Positions 29,227 to 37,558 of a stretch of 64,000 bases of DNA are shown one piece after another; position 1 is the first letter of the stretch, and every line of letters begins with the position of its first letter. Source of the DNA: Prevotella sp. P5-50 (GTDB lineage: Bacteria; Bacteroidota; Bacteroidia; Bacteroidales; Bacteroidaceae). The stretch is from contig NZ_NPJA01000035.1 of NCBI RefSeq assembly GCF_002251295.1, positions 1 through 64,000 of the forward strand, given 5' to 3'. Position numbers and translations under genes: made by a program. Below the pieces are notes generated by a model. That model was not told where the DNA came from. It saw nothing but the letters and a program-made list of their open reading frames with translations, and ran no database searches.

Positions 29227-29703
29227 ATGAAGAAGTTATTTATTGTACTAATGATGGCTTTCTGTGCTAATGCGCAAGCACAGGAGATCTTCAACGAGAT
29301 TAAACACAAAGCCTTCGATGCTGTGAGCAACGAACAGACTTTGCCAATCATGAAACAGATCAATCAGTTTAAACTCGATGCGCTCAATTATCTTGCAATA
29401 AGCATGCAGGAACAGATGCCAGACGCACCAGTACTCTATCTTGACGAACAGGCATTAGGACTGAACAATTTCATTACAGCATATATCATGCAACTGGTAA
29501 AAATGAATAATATGCCCGATGCTGCACAAGTGAAGATCACCAAGATTTTTATCGATGCCTCCGTGTCAAACCCGCTCTTCAACGACAAGGAAGAAGAACC
29601 TGCACACAGCTATCTAAACAATGCCAGCAGCATCACACGATTCTCACTCGATACCGACTGGCCTCGGGCTTTGGCTGCTGTTCAAGCACAACTGAAAGAC
29701 TAA
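29227..29703 (+). CDS. secreted protein of unknown function
   Basis: 158 residues with a signal peptide (MKKLFIVLMMAFCANAQAQ, cleavage near 19-20). The body is helical, with no Cys after the signal and no motif I can name; features include LNYLAISMQEQMPDAPVLYLDEQ and a C-terminal DTDWPRALAAVQAQL. It starts 10 nt after the ABC protein stop and 42 nt before uxuA, so it belongs to the plus-strand run. Confidence 0.65.
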   Translation: MKKLFIVLMMAFCANAQAQEIFNEIKHKAFDAVSNEQTLPIMKQINQFKLDALNYLAISMQEQMPDAPVLYLDEQALGLNNFITAYIMQLVKMNNMPDAAQVKITKIFIDASVSNPLFNDKEEEPAHSYLNNASSITRFSLDTDWPRALAAVQAQLKD

Positions 29704-29745
29704 CATTACCCAAAAACTAACAATAACAAAAACAGATCAACAACT

Positions 29746-30978
29746 ATGGAAAGAACATGGAGATGGTTTGGCAAAAACGATAAGATAACGCTTGCCATGT
29801 TAAAACAAATCGGTGTGGAAGGCATCGTAACTGCTCTTCACGACGTACCTCTTGGTGAAGTTTGGACCAGGAAAAAAATCAAAGAACTCCGCGAATATAT
29901 CGAAAGCTACGGCATGCGATGGAGCGTCGTGGAATCATTACCCGTGGTAGAGACTATCAAATACGGAGGTCCTGACCGTGACCAACAGATAGAAATCTAT
30001 AAGGAATCGCTCCGCAACCTATCGGCTGAAGGCATCCATACCATCTGTTACAACTTCATGCCCGTACTCGACTGGGCTCGTACAGACTTGCTTCACGCGA
30101 ATCCTAACGGTTCGTCAAACCTATTCTTCTCTTATGCAGAATTTGCCTATTTCGATATTTATATACTCAAAAGACAAGGCGCACGCGAAGAATGGGCACG
30201 CTTCCAATTCCCAGCTGGCGTAGGTGAAGGACGTAACGTACTGGAAGAGGCTGATGCACTCGCCAAAACCATGACTCCAGAGAAAGACCATCAACTGGTA
30301 GAAAACATCGTTATCAAAACGCAAGGTTTTGTAAGTGGCAACTTCAAAGAGGGCGACGAACACCCCCTCGAACTCTTCCACCAGTTGCTCGCAAACTATG
30401 ATGGTATTGACAAGAATCAACTGAGGGAAAACATGAAATACTTCCTCAACGCTATCATGCCTACCTGCGAAGAGTGTGATATGAACATGTGTGTGCATCC
30501 TGACGATCCCCCCATCGAGATTCTCGGCCTCCCACGCATCGTACGCACCCAAGAAGATATCCAATGGTTCCTTGATGCTGTTCCTAACAAGCACAACGGA
30601 CTGACCTTCTGCGCTGGGAGTCTCTCTGCTGGCGCTTATAACAATGTGGTGGAGATGGCACGTAAATTTGCACCACGCACCCATTTCGTACACCTCCGCT
30701 CTTGTCATATCTTCCCCAATGGCGACTTTACAGAAGCCTCACACCTTGGAGGACGTGCCGATATCATCGAACTGGCACGTATTTTCGAACAAGAGAATCC
30801 TGCGTTGCCCATGCGTGTGGATCACGGCATGACAATGCTTGGCGACGAGACTAAAGGTTATAATGCAGGCTACTCGTTCCTCGGACGTATGTTTGCCATG
30901 GGACAAGTACAAGGCATTCTCGCCACCGTTGACCGTGAATTAGGAATAGAATACAAACAACCCGGATTTTATGAATAA
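29746..30978 (+). CDS. uxuA: mannonate dehydratase
   Basis: Dehydrates D-mannonate to 2-keto-3-deoxy-D-gluconate in the glucuronate branch of hexuronate breakdown. 410 residues, TIM-barrel of the xylose isomerase superfamily. Seen: the MERTWRWFG start, the WSVVESLPVVE segment, NFMPVLDW(A/T)RTDL, the metal-site CVHPDDPP and FVHLR (~residue 312), and the VDHGMTML loop near the end. It overlaps the next gene by 8 nt, so the two enzymes of the step are coupled. No uronate isomerase, KDG kinase or regulator lies in the window. Confidence 0.96.
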   Translation: MERTWRWFGKNDKITLAMLKQIGVEGIVTALHDVPLGEVWTRKKIKELREYIESYGMRWSVVESLPVVETIKYGGPDRDQQIEIYKESLRNLSAEGIHTICYNFMPVLDWARTDLLHANPNGSSNLFFSYAEFAYFDIYILKRQGAREEWARFQFPAGVGEGRNVLEEADALAKTMTPEKDHQLVENIVIKTQGFVSGNFKEGDEHPLELFHQLLANYDGIDKNQLRENMKYFLNAIMPTCEECDMNMCVHPDDPPIEILGLPRIVRTQEDIQWFLDAVPNKHNGLTFCAGSLSAGAYNNVVEMARKFAPRTHFVHLRSCHIFPNGDFTEASHLGGRADIIELARIFEQENPALPMRVDHGMTMLGDETKGYNAGYSFLGRMFAMGQVQGILATVDRELGIEYKQPGFYE

Positions 30979-31786
30979 CAACCTTTTCAACATTAAAGAC
31001 AACGTTGTTGTCATCACAGGCGGAACAGGCGTTCTTGGACGTGCCATCGCTAAGTATCTGGCCCTTGAAGGAGCCAAAGTCATCATCCTCGGCCGTAAGG
31101 AAGAGGTTGGACAGAAAATTGCTTCTGACATCTGCGAAGCAGGTGGCGTGTGTGAGTTTATGAAAACTGACGTCATGAACCAAGAGGTCGTTCAGCAAAA
31201 CTGCGACGACATCATGCGTAAATACGGACGTATCGACACTCTCCTAAATGCTGCGGGAGGTAATATGCCGGGCGCTACCATCGCTCCCGATAAAACCTTC
31301 TTCGACCTCGATGCCTCACAGTTCCAGACTGTTCTCAATCTGAACCTCACAGGAACGGTCATCCCCACCCAAGTATTTCTTCGTCCCATGGTAGCTCAGG
31401 GAAAAGGTAGCATCATCAACTTCTCTTCGATGGCTGCTTTCCGTCCCATGACTCGCGTATGTGGTTATGCTGCTGCCAAGGCTGGTATCAGCAATTTCAC
31501 AGCATATATGGCAACAGAATGTGCCAAGAAGTTTGGCGAAGGAATTCGCGTCAACGCCATTGCTCCCGGTTTCTTCATTACCGAACAGAACCGTGCTTTG
31601 TTGACCAATCCCGATGGTACCTTCACACAGCGTGGTCAGGATGTGATTCGTCAGACTCCCTTCGGCCGCATGGGTGATCCTGAAGAACTCTGTGGCACGA
31701 TCCACTATCTGATGTCAGAAGCTGCAAAATTCGTCACCGGTACCGTTGCTGTTGTTGACGGAGGTTTTAATGCTTTTGCCATGTAA
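30971..31786 (+). CDS. SDR family D-mannonate oxidoreductase (fructuronate reductase role)
   Basis: 271 residues, short-chain dehydrogenase. The nucleotide site is TGGTGVLG (16-23), followed by NAAGG, the catalytic Ser in NFSSMAAF and YAAAK with the Tyr/Lys pair, then NAIAPGFF and a C-terminal VDGGFNAF. The position after uxuA, with overlapping ends, makes D-fructuronate to D-mannonate reduction the likely reaction. Bacteroidetes often use an SDR here in place of the long-chain UxuB. Cofactor not certain. Followed by a terminator. Confidence 0.88.
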   Translation: MNNNLFNIKDNVVVITGGTGVLGRAIAKYLALEGAKVIILGRKEEVGQKIASDICEAGGVCEFMKTDVMNQEVVQQNCDDIMRKYGRIDTLLNAAGGNMPGATIAPDKTFFDLDASQFQTVLNLNLTGTVIPTQVFLRPMVAQGKGSIINFSSMAAFRPMTRVCGYAAAKAGISNFTAYMATECAKKFGEGIRVNAIAPGFFITEQNRALLTNPDGTFTQRGQDVIRQTPFGRMGDPEELCGTIHYLMSEAAKFVTGTVAVVDGGFNAFAM

Positions 31787-31814
31787 GTTCCAAACAATAC
31801 ATCATACTCCAAAG

Positions 31815-31849
31815 GAGAGCCACACCTCGTGTGACTCTCTTTCTTTTTT
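31815..31849 (+). terminator. terminator after the uxuA operon
   Basis: An 11 bp stem with one mismatch (31815-31825, 31829-31839), a three-base loop and a T-rich tract. Confidence 0.8.
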
Positions 31850-31918
31850 CAGAAAGTTTTAGTATTCCTTATAAATTTTCTGTGTATGATTATAAAAAGA
31901 GAGTTAGGATTACGGCAT

Positions 31919-31953
31919 AAGACAAAAGGAGATTCTCAAGGCAGAGAACCTCC
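31919..31953 (-). terminator. probable terminator after the PhnP-like gene
   Basis: On the minus strand a ten bp stem with one G-T pair (31953-31944, 31937-31928) is followed by TTTTGTC. The tract is weak. Confidence 0.55.
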
Positions 31954-31962
31954 TGCGACTCA

Positions 31963-32721
31963 TTATATGTTGACCACAAGTCCATCGTATGCCATGCGAA
32001 TATGAGGAGGCAAGATATTATTGACCTCATCATGTTTTCCTATGCTATGTGCCGCATGAGTAAGCCATGTTTGACGTGCTCCTATCTTTTTCGCAAATGC
32101 CACCGCTTCATCAAGCGTCTGGTGTGAATGATGCGGAGTACGGCGAAGCGCGTTAACCACCAGCACTTCTGTTCCTTTCAGATATTCCAATTCGCTATCT
32201 GCAATGGTTTTCATATCCGTAATATATGTCAATCCACCAATCCGATAACCTAAAATGGGCAAGTCGTGATGCATCACCTGTATCGGCATGATATCAATAC
32301 CGTTGATGTTAAACACCTCATGAGGATGAATCTCATGAAGTCTGATGACAGGAGTATTGGGATAGCGATGTTCTCCAAAACAATATGGAAGCATCTTCAA
32401 TAACGATTGACGTGCAATAGGGTCCGCATAGACGTTCACCTCTCCAAACTGACAGAAAGGCCTGACATCATCAAGTCCTCCTACATGGTCATAGTGGGCA
32501 TGGGTGATAAGGATTCCATCTATCCGACTGAATGGAAAGGGCATAATCTGTTGACGGAAGTCTGGCCCACAGTCGATAAGCAAGCGTGTGTCTCCCTCCT
32601 CTAACAGCGCCGAACATCTCAACCTTTTATCATGTGGATCTTGACTGCTACAGGTAGGACATTGGCATCCAATGGTAGGAACGCCACACGATGTTCCAGT
32701 ACCGAGGAAGGTTATTTTCAT
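31963..32721 (-). CDS. PhnP-like metallo-beta-lactamase-fold phosphodiesterase
   Basis: 252 residues. It opens with FLGTGTSCGVPTIGC and a Cys-rich stretch (CQCPTC, a structural zinc site as in PhnP), then THAHYDHVGGLDDVRPF with the metal ligands, a VMHHDLPILGYRI strand and a final LTHAAHSIGKHDEV. PhnP cleaves cyclic phosphodiesters such as ribosyl-1,2-cyclic phosphate; the substrate here is unknown and no phosphonate genes are near. Start and murB stop share an ATGA. Confidence 0.87.
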   Translation of the reverse strand: MKITFLGTGTSCGVPTIGCQCPTCSSQDPHDKRLRCSALLEEGDTRLLIDCGPDFRQQIMPFPFSRIDGILITHAHYDHVGGLDDVRPFCQFGEVNVYADPIARQSLLKMLPYCFGEHRYPNTPVIRLHEIHPHEVFNINGIDIMPIQVMHHDLPILGYRIGGLTYITDMKTIADSELEYLKGTEVLVVNALRRTPHHSHQTLDEAVAFAKKIGARQTWLTHAAHSIGKHDEVNNILPPHIRMAYDGLVVNI

Positions 32722-33719
32722 ATAATATTCACTTCTGGTTTGATGGTTATTCCGAATTTTTCTTTCACATCACGCTGGATCATCCGGCAAAGATCAACAA
32801 TCTCCTGACCGGTAGCATTACCACGATTCACCAACACCAAGGCCTGACGATCGTGAACGCCTGCATGTCCTACGGTACGTCCCTTCCATCCACATTGGTC
32901 TATCATCCATCCTGCAGGAATCTTCTCGTGATTTGCATCGATGGTATAGTGTGGCATATTCTCATATTGTGATGCCAAAGCCTCATATTGTGATCGTTCC
33001 ACAATGGGATTCATGAAGAAACTTCCTGCATTTCCCATAACAGCAGGATCAGGCAGTTTCTCTTGTCGTATGCCGATGATGACCTCTCTCAATTGACTTG
33101 CTGTGGGATGAGTCATGTTTCGCCTTTCAAGTTCGCTGCGAATGTTACCATAATCGAGTTTAGGTTGAAAATCTCTTTGGGTACGATAGGTCACATGGGT
33201 GATCAGATATTGATTCTTCCATTCTCCTTTAAACCGACTCTGACGATATGCGTACCGACAAGCAGCGGCATCAATGAGCTGTAACGCTCCCGAAACGATC
33301 TCGATGGCTTCAATGGTCTCTATAAAGTCTTTCACCTCAACACCATACGCACCGATGTTCTGTACCGCGCTGGCACCCACATCACCCGGAATCCACGAGA
33401 GATTCTCCATGCCGTAATATCCATGCTTCACACTATAATCTACTACATCATCCCATACCTCGCCGCTTCCACAGCGTAGGGTGTCCTTCTGTGGTGTTAT
33501 GCCTTTGATGGCTGAGCGCACGACAATGCCTTTGAAATCCTGTGTCAACAGGAGATTACTTCCACCTCCAATAATCAGAAAAGGTTGGGCTGACTGACGA
33601 AGAATGTCGGCCACAGCTTTTGCTTCATCGGCAGTCGAATATTCCAAGAAGCGGTCACAACGGGCTTCAATACCAAAGGTATTGTGCTGCTTCAAACTAT
33701 AGTCATGAATATCTTTCAT
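32718..33719 (-). CDS. murB: UDP-N-acetylmuramate dehydrogenase
   Basis: Reduces UDP-N-acetylenolpyruvoylglucosamine to UDP-N-acetylmuramate with NADPH and FAD, a cytosolic step of peptidoglycan synthesis. 333 residues, the type I (E. coli-like) form with the long C-terminal domain. Seen: NTFGIEARCD start, FAD loop LIIGGGSNLLLT (~48-59), the SWIPGDVGASAVQNIGAYG segment (~107-125), the catalytic Ser in NAGSFFMNP (~231-239) and a GNATGQEIVDL end. Middle gene of a minus-strand trio (20 nt after the lipoprotein gene). Confidence 0.96.
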   Translation of the reverse strand: MKDIHDYSLKQHNTFGIEARCDRFLEYSTADEAKAVADILRQSAQPFLIIGGGSNLLLTQDFKGIVVRSAIKGITPQKDTLRCGSGEVWDDVVDYSVKHGYYGMENLSWIPGDVGASAVQNIGAYGVEVKDFIETIEAIEIVSGALQLIDAAACRYAYRQSRFKGEWKNQYLITHVTYRTQRDFQPKLDYGNIRSELERRNMTHPTASQLREVIIGIRQEKLPDPAVMGNAGSFFMNPIVERSQYEALASQYENMPHYTIDANHEKIPAGWMIDQCGWKGRTVGHAGVHDRQALVLVNRGNATGQEIVDLCRMIQRDVKEKFGITIKPEVNII

Positions 33720-33738
33720 AGCGTTGTTCCTATTTATA

Positions 33739-34581
33739 TTAGGTAGAGAGTTTAGACAGCATCCATTTTCCTCCTTCGTGTCGGAAGGTCAGTTCTGTCT
33801 CCAAACCATTAGCGATACCTCTCAGCACGAACACCTTACATTTTCCTGCTTTATGATTGGTACCATAGATAATGTTATAAATCATATCCGTAGGTAATTC
33901 AGGTGCAAAAGCTGGCCACGTATCTGGTGTTATCACTCCTTCCATCTCATTGAAGTCATCGTCAGGATCCGGTCCCACAAAATCTACCGTCTCTCGGAGA
34001 TGGTGCATCTGATAGTCGGCATTAGAAGCAAAATGCTCGTAAAAGTCAAGAAACGATGCATTATGTGATTCATGCAAAGGAATGTGTATGATCTTCTGCA
34101 TCATCCATCTTCCGTTAATACGGTCGAAGACATACTGTTTGATGGATTTCGAGTGAAAATATATTTTCTCCACCACAGCATGTGAGACAGAAATCTGCTT
34201 GGTTTCTTCCAATTGTTTCTCGCTGTCGAAAATCAGCGTATAGAAATCTTGTCGCATGAAGAAATTCTCCATATGCCATTTGCTTTTAGGCAACAATTCA
34301 ATATCGTCTCCACGTACAACAGGTAGTGGAAACTTAATACGGCTGTATTGTAATTTCCTATTGGCGGCAAAATTGAATACAAAATCATCAAACAACTCAT
34401 CAGCCGCTTTTGGCATCGGCTCCTCTTCGATTGCCTTCATCTCGTTGTCAGCAACCGTAGAGTCAACAGTCGCAGTAGTGTCAGCAACCGTTTCTTCGGT
34501 AGATTCTACCGTTTTGTTACCCTGGCAACCTGCCAGCAAACAGACCATAACATAAAACGCAATCCAATATCGTTTCATCAT
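33739..34581 (-). CDS. DUF4348-like lipoprotein
   Basis: 280 residues. The signal peptide ends in CLLAGC, so Cys19 is lipidated. A Thr/Val/Glu-rich linker (to ~60) precedes a domain with FDDFVFNFAANRKLQYSRIKFPLP and IIYGTNHKAGKCKVFVLRGIANG, which I associate with DUF4348 of Bacteroidetes. Function unknown; probably periplasmic face of the inner or outer membrane. First gene of the trio with murB. Confidence 0.7.
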   Translation of the reverse strand: MMKRYWIAFYVMVCLLAGCQGNKTVESTEETVADTTATVDSTVADNEMKAIEEEPMPKAADELFDDFVFNFAANRKLQYSRIKFPLPVVRGDDIELLPKSKWHMENFFMRQDFYTLIFDSEKQLEETKQISVSHAVVEKIYFHSKSIKQYVFDRINGRWMMQKIIHIPLHESHNASFLDFYEHFASNADYQMHHLRETVDFVGPDPDDDFNEMEGVITPDTWPAFAPELPTDMIYNIIYGTNHKAGKCKVFVLRGIANGLETELTFRHEGGKWMLSKLST

Positions 34582-34621
34582 TGACCTCCATCTATTTTAT
34601 AAACTTCTCTCAATTTTTCGG

Positions 34622-34680
34622 CAAAGGTACAAAAAACTCCCAACTCCTAATCCATAATTCTTATTTTTTTTATACCTTTG
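34622..34680. promoter_or_regulatory. divergent -7 boxes of the murB trio (minus) and pheS (plus)
   Basis: TACCTTTG at 34629-34622 on the minus strand and TACCTTTG at 34673-34680 on the plus strand. Neither has a clear TTTG at the usual distance. Confidence 0.6.
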
Positions 34681-34708
34681 CAGAAAATTTAGTTTTATAT
34701 CAATGATT

Positions 34709-35746
34709 ATGATACTCGACAAGATAAACCAACTCTTAGACGAAGTGCGGCAAATGACGGCCGCCAACGCAGAAGAGGTAGAGCAGTTACGACTGAAATA
34801 CCTCAGCAAGAAAGGTGCCATTACAGCTTTGATGAACGATTTCCGCAATGTTCCAGCCGACCAGAAAAAGACTGTGGGCATGAAAATCAACGAACTCAAG
34901 CAAATAGCACAGGAGCGCATCAACCAACTCAAGACTGATACCGAAACAGTAGAATGCGATGCGCAACATATCGACCTCACACGCACACCCTACCCCATCG
35001 GATTGGGTACACGTCATCCGCTCACTATTGTTACCAACGAGATTATCGACATCTTCTCGCGTATGGGATTTGTATTAGCCGATGGACCTGAAGTAGAGGA
35101 CGACCTCCACGTGTTCACCCGTATGAACTTTGCTGCAGACCATCCTGCACGTGACATGCAAGATACTTTCTTTGTGTCACAACATCCTAACGATGTCACC
35201 AAAAATATCCTGCTCCGTTCCCATACCTCAAGTGTACAGGCTCGCGTGATGGAGACTACCCAGCCTCCTATCCGCATCATCTGCCCCGGACGCGTATATC
35301 GTAACGAGGCCATTACCGCCCGTGCTCATTGTTTCTTCCATCAGGTAGAAGGATTGTATATCGACAAGAACGTATCGTTTACCGACCTCAAGCAGGTATT
35401 GTTGTCCTTTGCACGTGAAATGTTTGGTGCAGATACCAAGATACGTCTTCGTCCAAGCTATTTCCCATTTACCGAGCCCAGCGCTGAGATGGACATCTCT
35501 TGCTTCATCTGTGGCGGCGAAGGCTGCGGATTCTGCAAGCACACAGGATGGGTAGAGATTCTCGGTTGTGGTATGGTCGATCCCAATGTTCTCGAACAAT
35601 GCGGTATTGATTCAAGCGTTTATAGCGGCTATGCCTTTGGTATGGGTGTTGAACGCATTACCAACTTAAAATACCAGGTAAGCGACCTCCGCATGTTCTC
35701 TGAGAACGACGTCCGCTTCCTCCACGAATTCGAGTCAGCCGACTAA
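34709..35746 (+). CDS. pheS: phenylalanyl-tRNA synthetase alpha subunit
   Basis: Catalytic subunit of the heterotetrameric class II enzyme that charges tRNA-Phe. 345 residues from the second ATG (34703 would add two). An N-terminal coiled coil (~5-90) leads to the class II core: TPYPIGLGTRHP, motif 1 region, motif 2 RVYRNEAITARAHCFFHQVEG, and motif 3 GYAFGMGVERI near the end. A CxxC pair set (CFICGGEGCGFCKHTGW, ~258-274) forms a small metal-binding insert often seen in this group. pheT is not adjacent. Terminator follows. Confidence 0.96.
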   Translation: MILDKINQLLDEVRQMTAANAEEVEQLRLKYLSKKGAITALMNDFRNVPADQKKTVGMKINELKQIAQERINQLKTDTETVECDAQHIDLTRTPYPIGLGTRHPLTIVTNEIIDIFSRMGFVLADGPEVEDDLHVFTRMNFAADHPARDMQDTFFVSQHPNDVTKNILLRSHTSSVQARVMETTQPPIRIICPGRVYRNEAITARAHCFFHQVEGLYIDKNVSFTDLKQVLLSFAREMFGADTKIRLRPSYFPFTEPSAEMDISCFICGGEGCGFCKHTGWVEILGCGMVDPNVLEQCGIDSSVYSGYAFGMGVERITNLKYQVSDLRMFSENDVRFLHEFESAD

Positions 35747-35768
35747 TTTCATCACACCAACATATTCA

Positions 35769-35804
35769 AGAAGGCTCCTGTCATCAGCGAGCCTTCTTTT
35801 TTTG
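35769..35804 (+). terminator. terminator after pheS
   Basis: A perfect nine bp stem AGAAGGCTC/GAGCCTTCT (35769-35777, 35789-35797) followed by T7. Confidence 0.9.
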
Positions 35805-36154
35805 TTGCTATACTCAACCATAGTCTTTCGTCTGTACGGCAAAGTTCTAACCGTTTCAAGGCTTCCATGAAAATTACTTTTGCGCCACAAGAATAATCAT
35901 TCCAATCATTCAAAAAAGTATCATCCTCTCCTTAGAGGAATAATACGGATAGAGGTAGTAGTCTTACGCTTCACAAACCATAATCAACAGAAAGGTTGAA
36001 CAGCTATAGAATGTAGAAAAGAGAAACCATATTCGATAAGAAATAATCTGTTAGGGAACTTTCCGAAAAATTGCGAGTTCTAGATTTACTTTTTTTACAC
36101 GGCATCACCATAAGAGACTAATCTGCAAAAGGTGGTTCACATACTACTTTTGAA
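35805..36154. other. 350 bp without a recognisable feature
   Basis: No frame with coding character, no copy of the window's repeat family and no hairpin with a T tract. I see nothing nameable here. Confidence 0.6.
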
Positions 36155-36189
36155 CAAAAAAAAACAGCGTAAATACATCATTTACGCTG
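36155..36189 (-). terminator. terminator of the tRNA transcript
   Basis: On the minus strand a perfect ten bp stem (36189-36180 with 36174-36165) is followed by a run of T. Confidence 0.88.
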
Positions 36190-36194
36190 CTTGT

Positions 36195-36269
36195 TGGTAG
36201 TCGATAGGGGAATCGAACCCCTATGCCAAGATTGAGAATCTTGTATCCTAACCATTAGATGAATCGACC
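36195..36269 (-). tRNA. tRNA-Glu, anticodon CUC
   Basis: Cloverleaf read on the minus strand: acceptor GGTCGAT with ATCGACT (first pair G-U), D-arm with ATCTAATGGTTAGGAT typical of tRNA-Glu, anticodon stem CAAGA/TCTTG with loop TTCTCAA (anticodon CUC, reads GAG), T-arm AGGGG/CCCCT with TTCGATT, and an encoded CCA (36197-36195). CUC is the less common Glu isoacceptor; a UUC isoacceptor must exist elsewhere. Confidence 0.93.
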
Positions 36270-36300
36270 ATCATTCTTTTGTCTTTTTAGGAAAGCCCAG

Positions 36301-36387
36301 CGGAAGCTGGGGGATTCGAACCCCCGGTACGGTAACCCGCACGGCAGTTTAGCAAACTGCTGGTTTCAGCCACTCACCCAAACTTCC
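36301..36387 (-). tRNA. tRNA-Ser, anticodon GCU
   Basis: Acceptor GGAAGTT with AGCTTCC, anticodon stem GCAGT/ACTGC with loop TTGCTAA (anticodon GCU, reads AGC/AGU), and a long variable arm (GTGCGGGTTACCGTAC) as required for tRNA-Ser. T-arm GGGGG/CCCCC. Discriminator G; CCA is not encoded. It lies 31 nt upstream of tRNA-Glu on the same strand. Confidence 0.94.
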
Positions 36388-36436
36388 TAACCGGTTGTTC
36401 TTTCTTAACCTTAGGCGTTTTCTCTCAAACGCGGTG

Positions 36437-36468
36437 CAAAGGTACTACATATTTTTGAGAACACCAAA
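36437..36468 (-). promoter_or_regulatory. promoter of the tRNA-Ser/tRNA-Glu pair
   Basis: Minus strand TTTG (36468-36465), 20 nt, TACCTTTG (36444-36437). A perfect consensus 50 nt before tRNA-Ser. Confidence 0.8.
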
Positions 36469-36586
36469 TATTTTGAAAAATTTTTCTGATTTTTTTCTGC
36501 ATTATGCCCATTTTTTCTGCTTTTCCACCGCAAGCCCTACCCTCTTGAGCCATATATTGACGATTCTTGAGTTTTCCGCACATCCC

Positions 36587-37558
36587 TTAGACATTCTCCA
36601 CCCCACACTTCGGACAGATACCTTTGCGATGCATCCTTGCGCCACAATTGCCACAAACATACCGATAATGCGAATACCGGAAATAGCGCCACAGGGCAAA
36701 GATGATATAGACAACAAGAAATAGGAAACCTATATAATATAAGGTAGTGATGCTGAAAAGAACATAATCGACTGCACATACTCCAGCAAGTCCGCATAAG
36801 TAAAGCAACCCTTCAGAAGGCTCCAAACGATGCACTACATCATCTATCGTCGCCACACCTACGATAAGGATGGCCCATACGGAGGCAATAAAGAGTGCAA
36901 GGAACCACGGTAGCGAGAACGGGTTGAGCGAAGGGTGATAATAGAAATGTCGCCACGATTCGGGACTGAACATCTGTATGGATGCATAGAGCGTTGCAGA
37001 AGAGGCGATGAGTATGCACAACAATGTAGGATAGAACGAATCAATATCGTTGAAATGAACTATACGCGCATTATGGCGCATCAAACGTCGAAGACCGTAT
37101 GCCACTACGACAACAACCAATAATGCCAGGAATAGCAACAGGTGGGTATCTGAAAAGAAATCTATAAACTGGGAAATGGGGTCGTTGGGCGATACGCAAG
37201 GCAACATCTCGCTCTCACGAATCCATCCCTGTGTCATCTGGTCGCGCGCCACCTTCACCCAAACGGAATCTATCGTATCTGACGAGATGGTCTTGATGTC
37301 GGCCACAACAAGGGGATCGCCTTTCGACACATATAGCGTATCGAAAGCCTGAGATCCTGCCTCATCGGAAATGGGCATCTGGCTGGCCTTAACCACGAAG
37401 TTATAGTTCTGAGAATAATGATGGGTAGTAAAGAACGACAAGGAGTCTATCTGACGCTCGGTAAGGTCCCATGCGTCAGGCGAAACAGGTCCATGGTTGT
37501 AACAGGCAGACAACAACAGGACGATCACACACAACAGGCTATTTTTCACTTTCTCCAT
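36587..37558 (-). CDS. membrane lipoprotein with SH3-like domain and C-terminal zinc ribbon
   Basis: 323 residues. A lipobox (LLLSAC) ends the signal. Residues ~75-120 look like a bacterial SH3 domain (KGDPLVVADI ... VWVKVARDQMTQGWIRESEM). Four or five membrane helices follow (~135-155, ~180-200, ~215-240, ~255-290), and the C-terminus is a zinc ribbon CGNCGARMHRKGICPKCG. The last element is of the same kind as in the signalling island proteins at the head of this run. I chose the second ATG (37558). It overlaps the U32 gene by 20 nt, so it is co-expressed with it. Function unknown. Confidence 0.75.
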   Translation of the reverse strand: MEKVKNSLLCVIVLLLSACYNHGPVSPDAWDLTERQIDSLSFFTTHHYSQNYNFVVKASQMPISDEAGSQAFDTLYVSKGDPLVVADIKTISSDTIDSVWVKVARDQMTQGWIRESEMLPCVSPNDPISQFIDFFSDTHLLLFLALLVVVVVAYGLRRLMRHNARIVHFNDIDSFYPTLLCILIASSATLYASIQMFSPESWRHFYYHPSLNPFSLPWFLALFIASVWAILIVGVATIDDVVHRLEPSEGLLYLCGLAGVCAVDYVLFSITTLYYIGFLFLVVYIIFALWRYFRYSHYRYVCGNCGARMHRKGICPKCGVENV

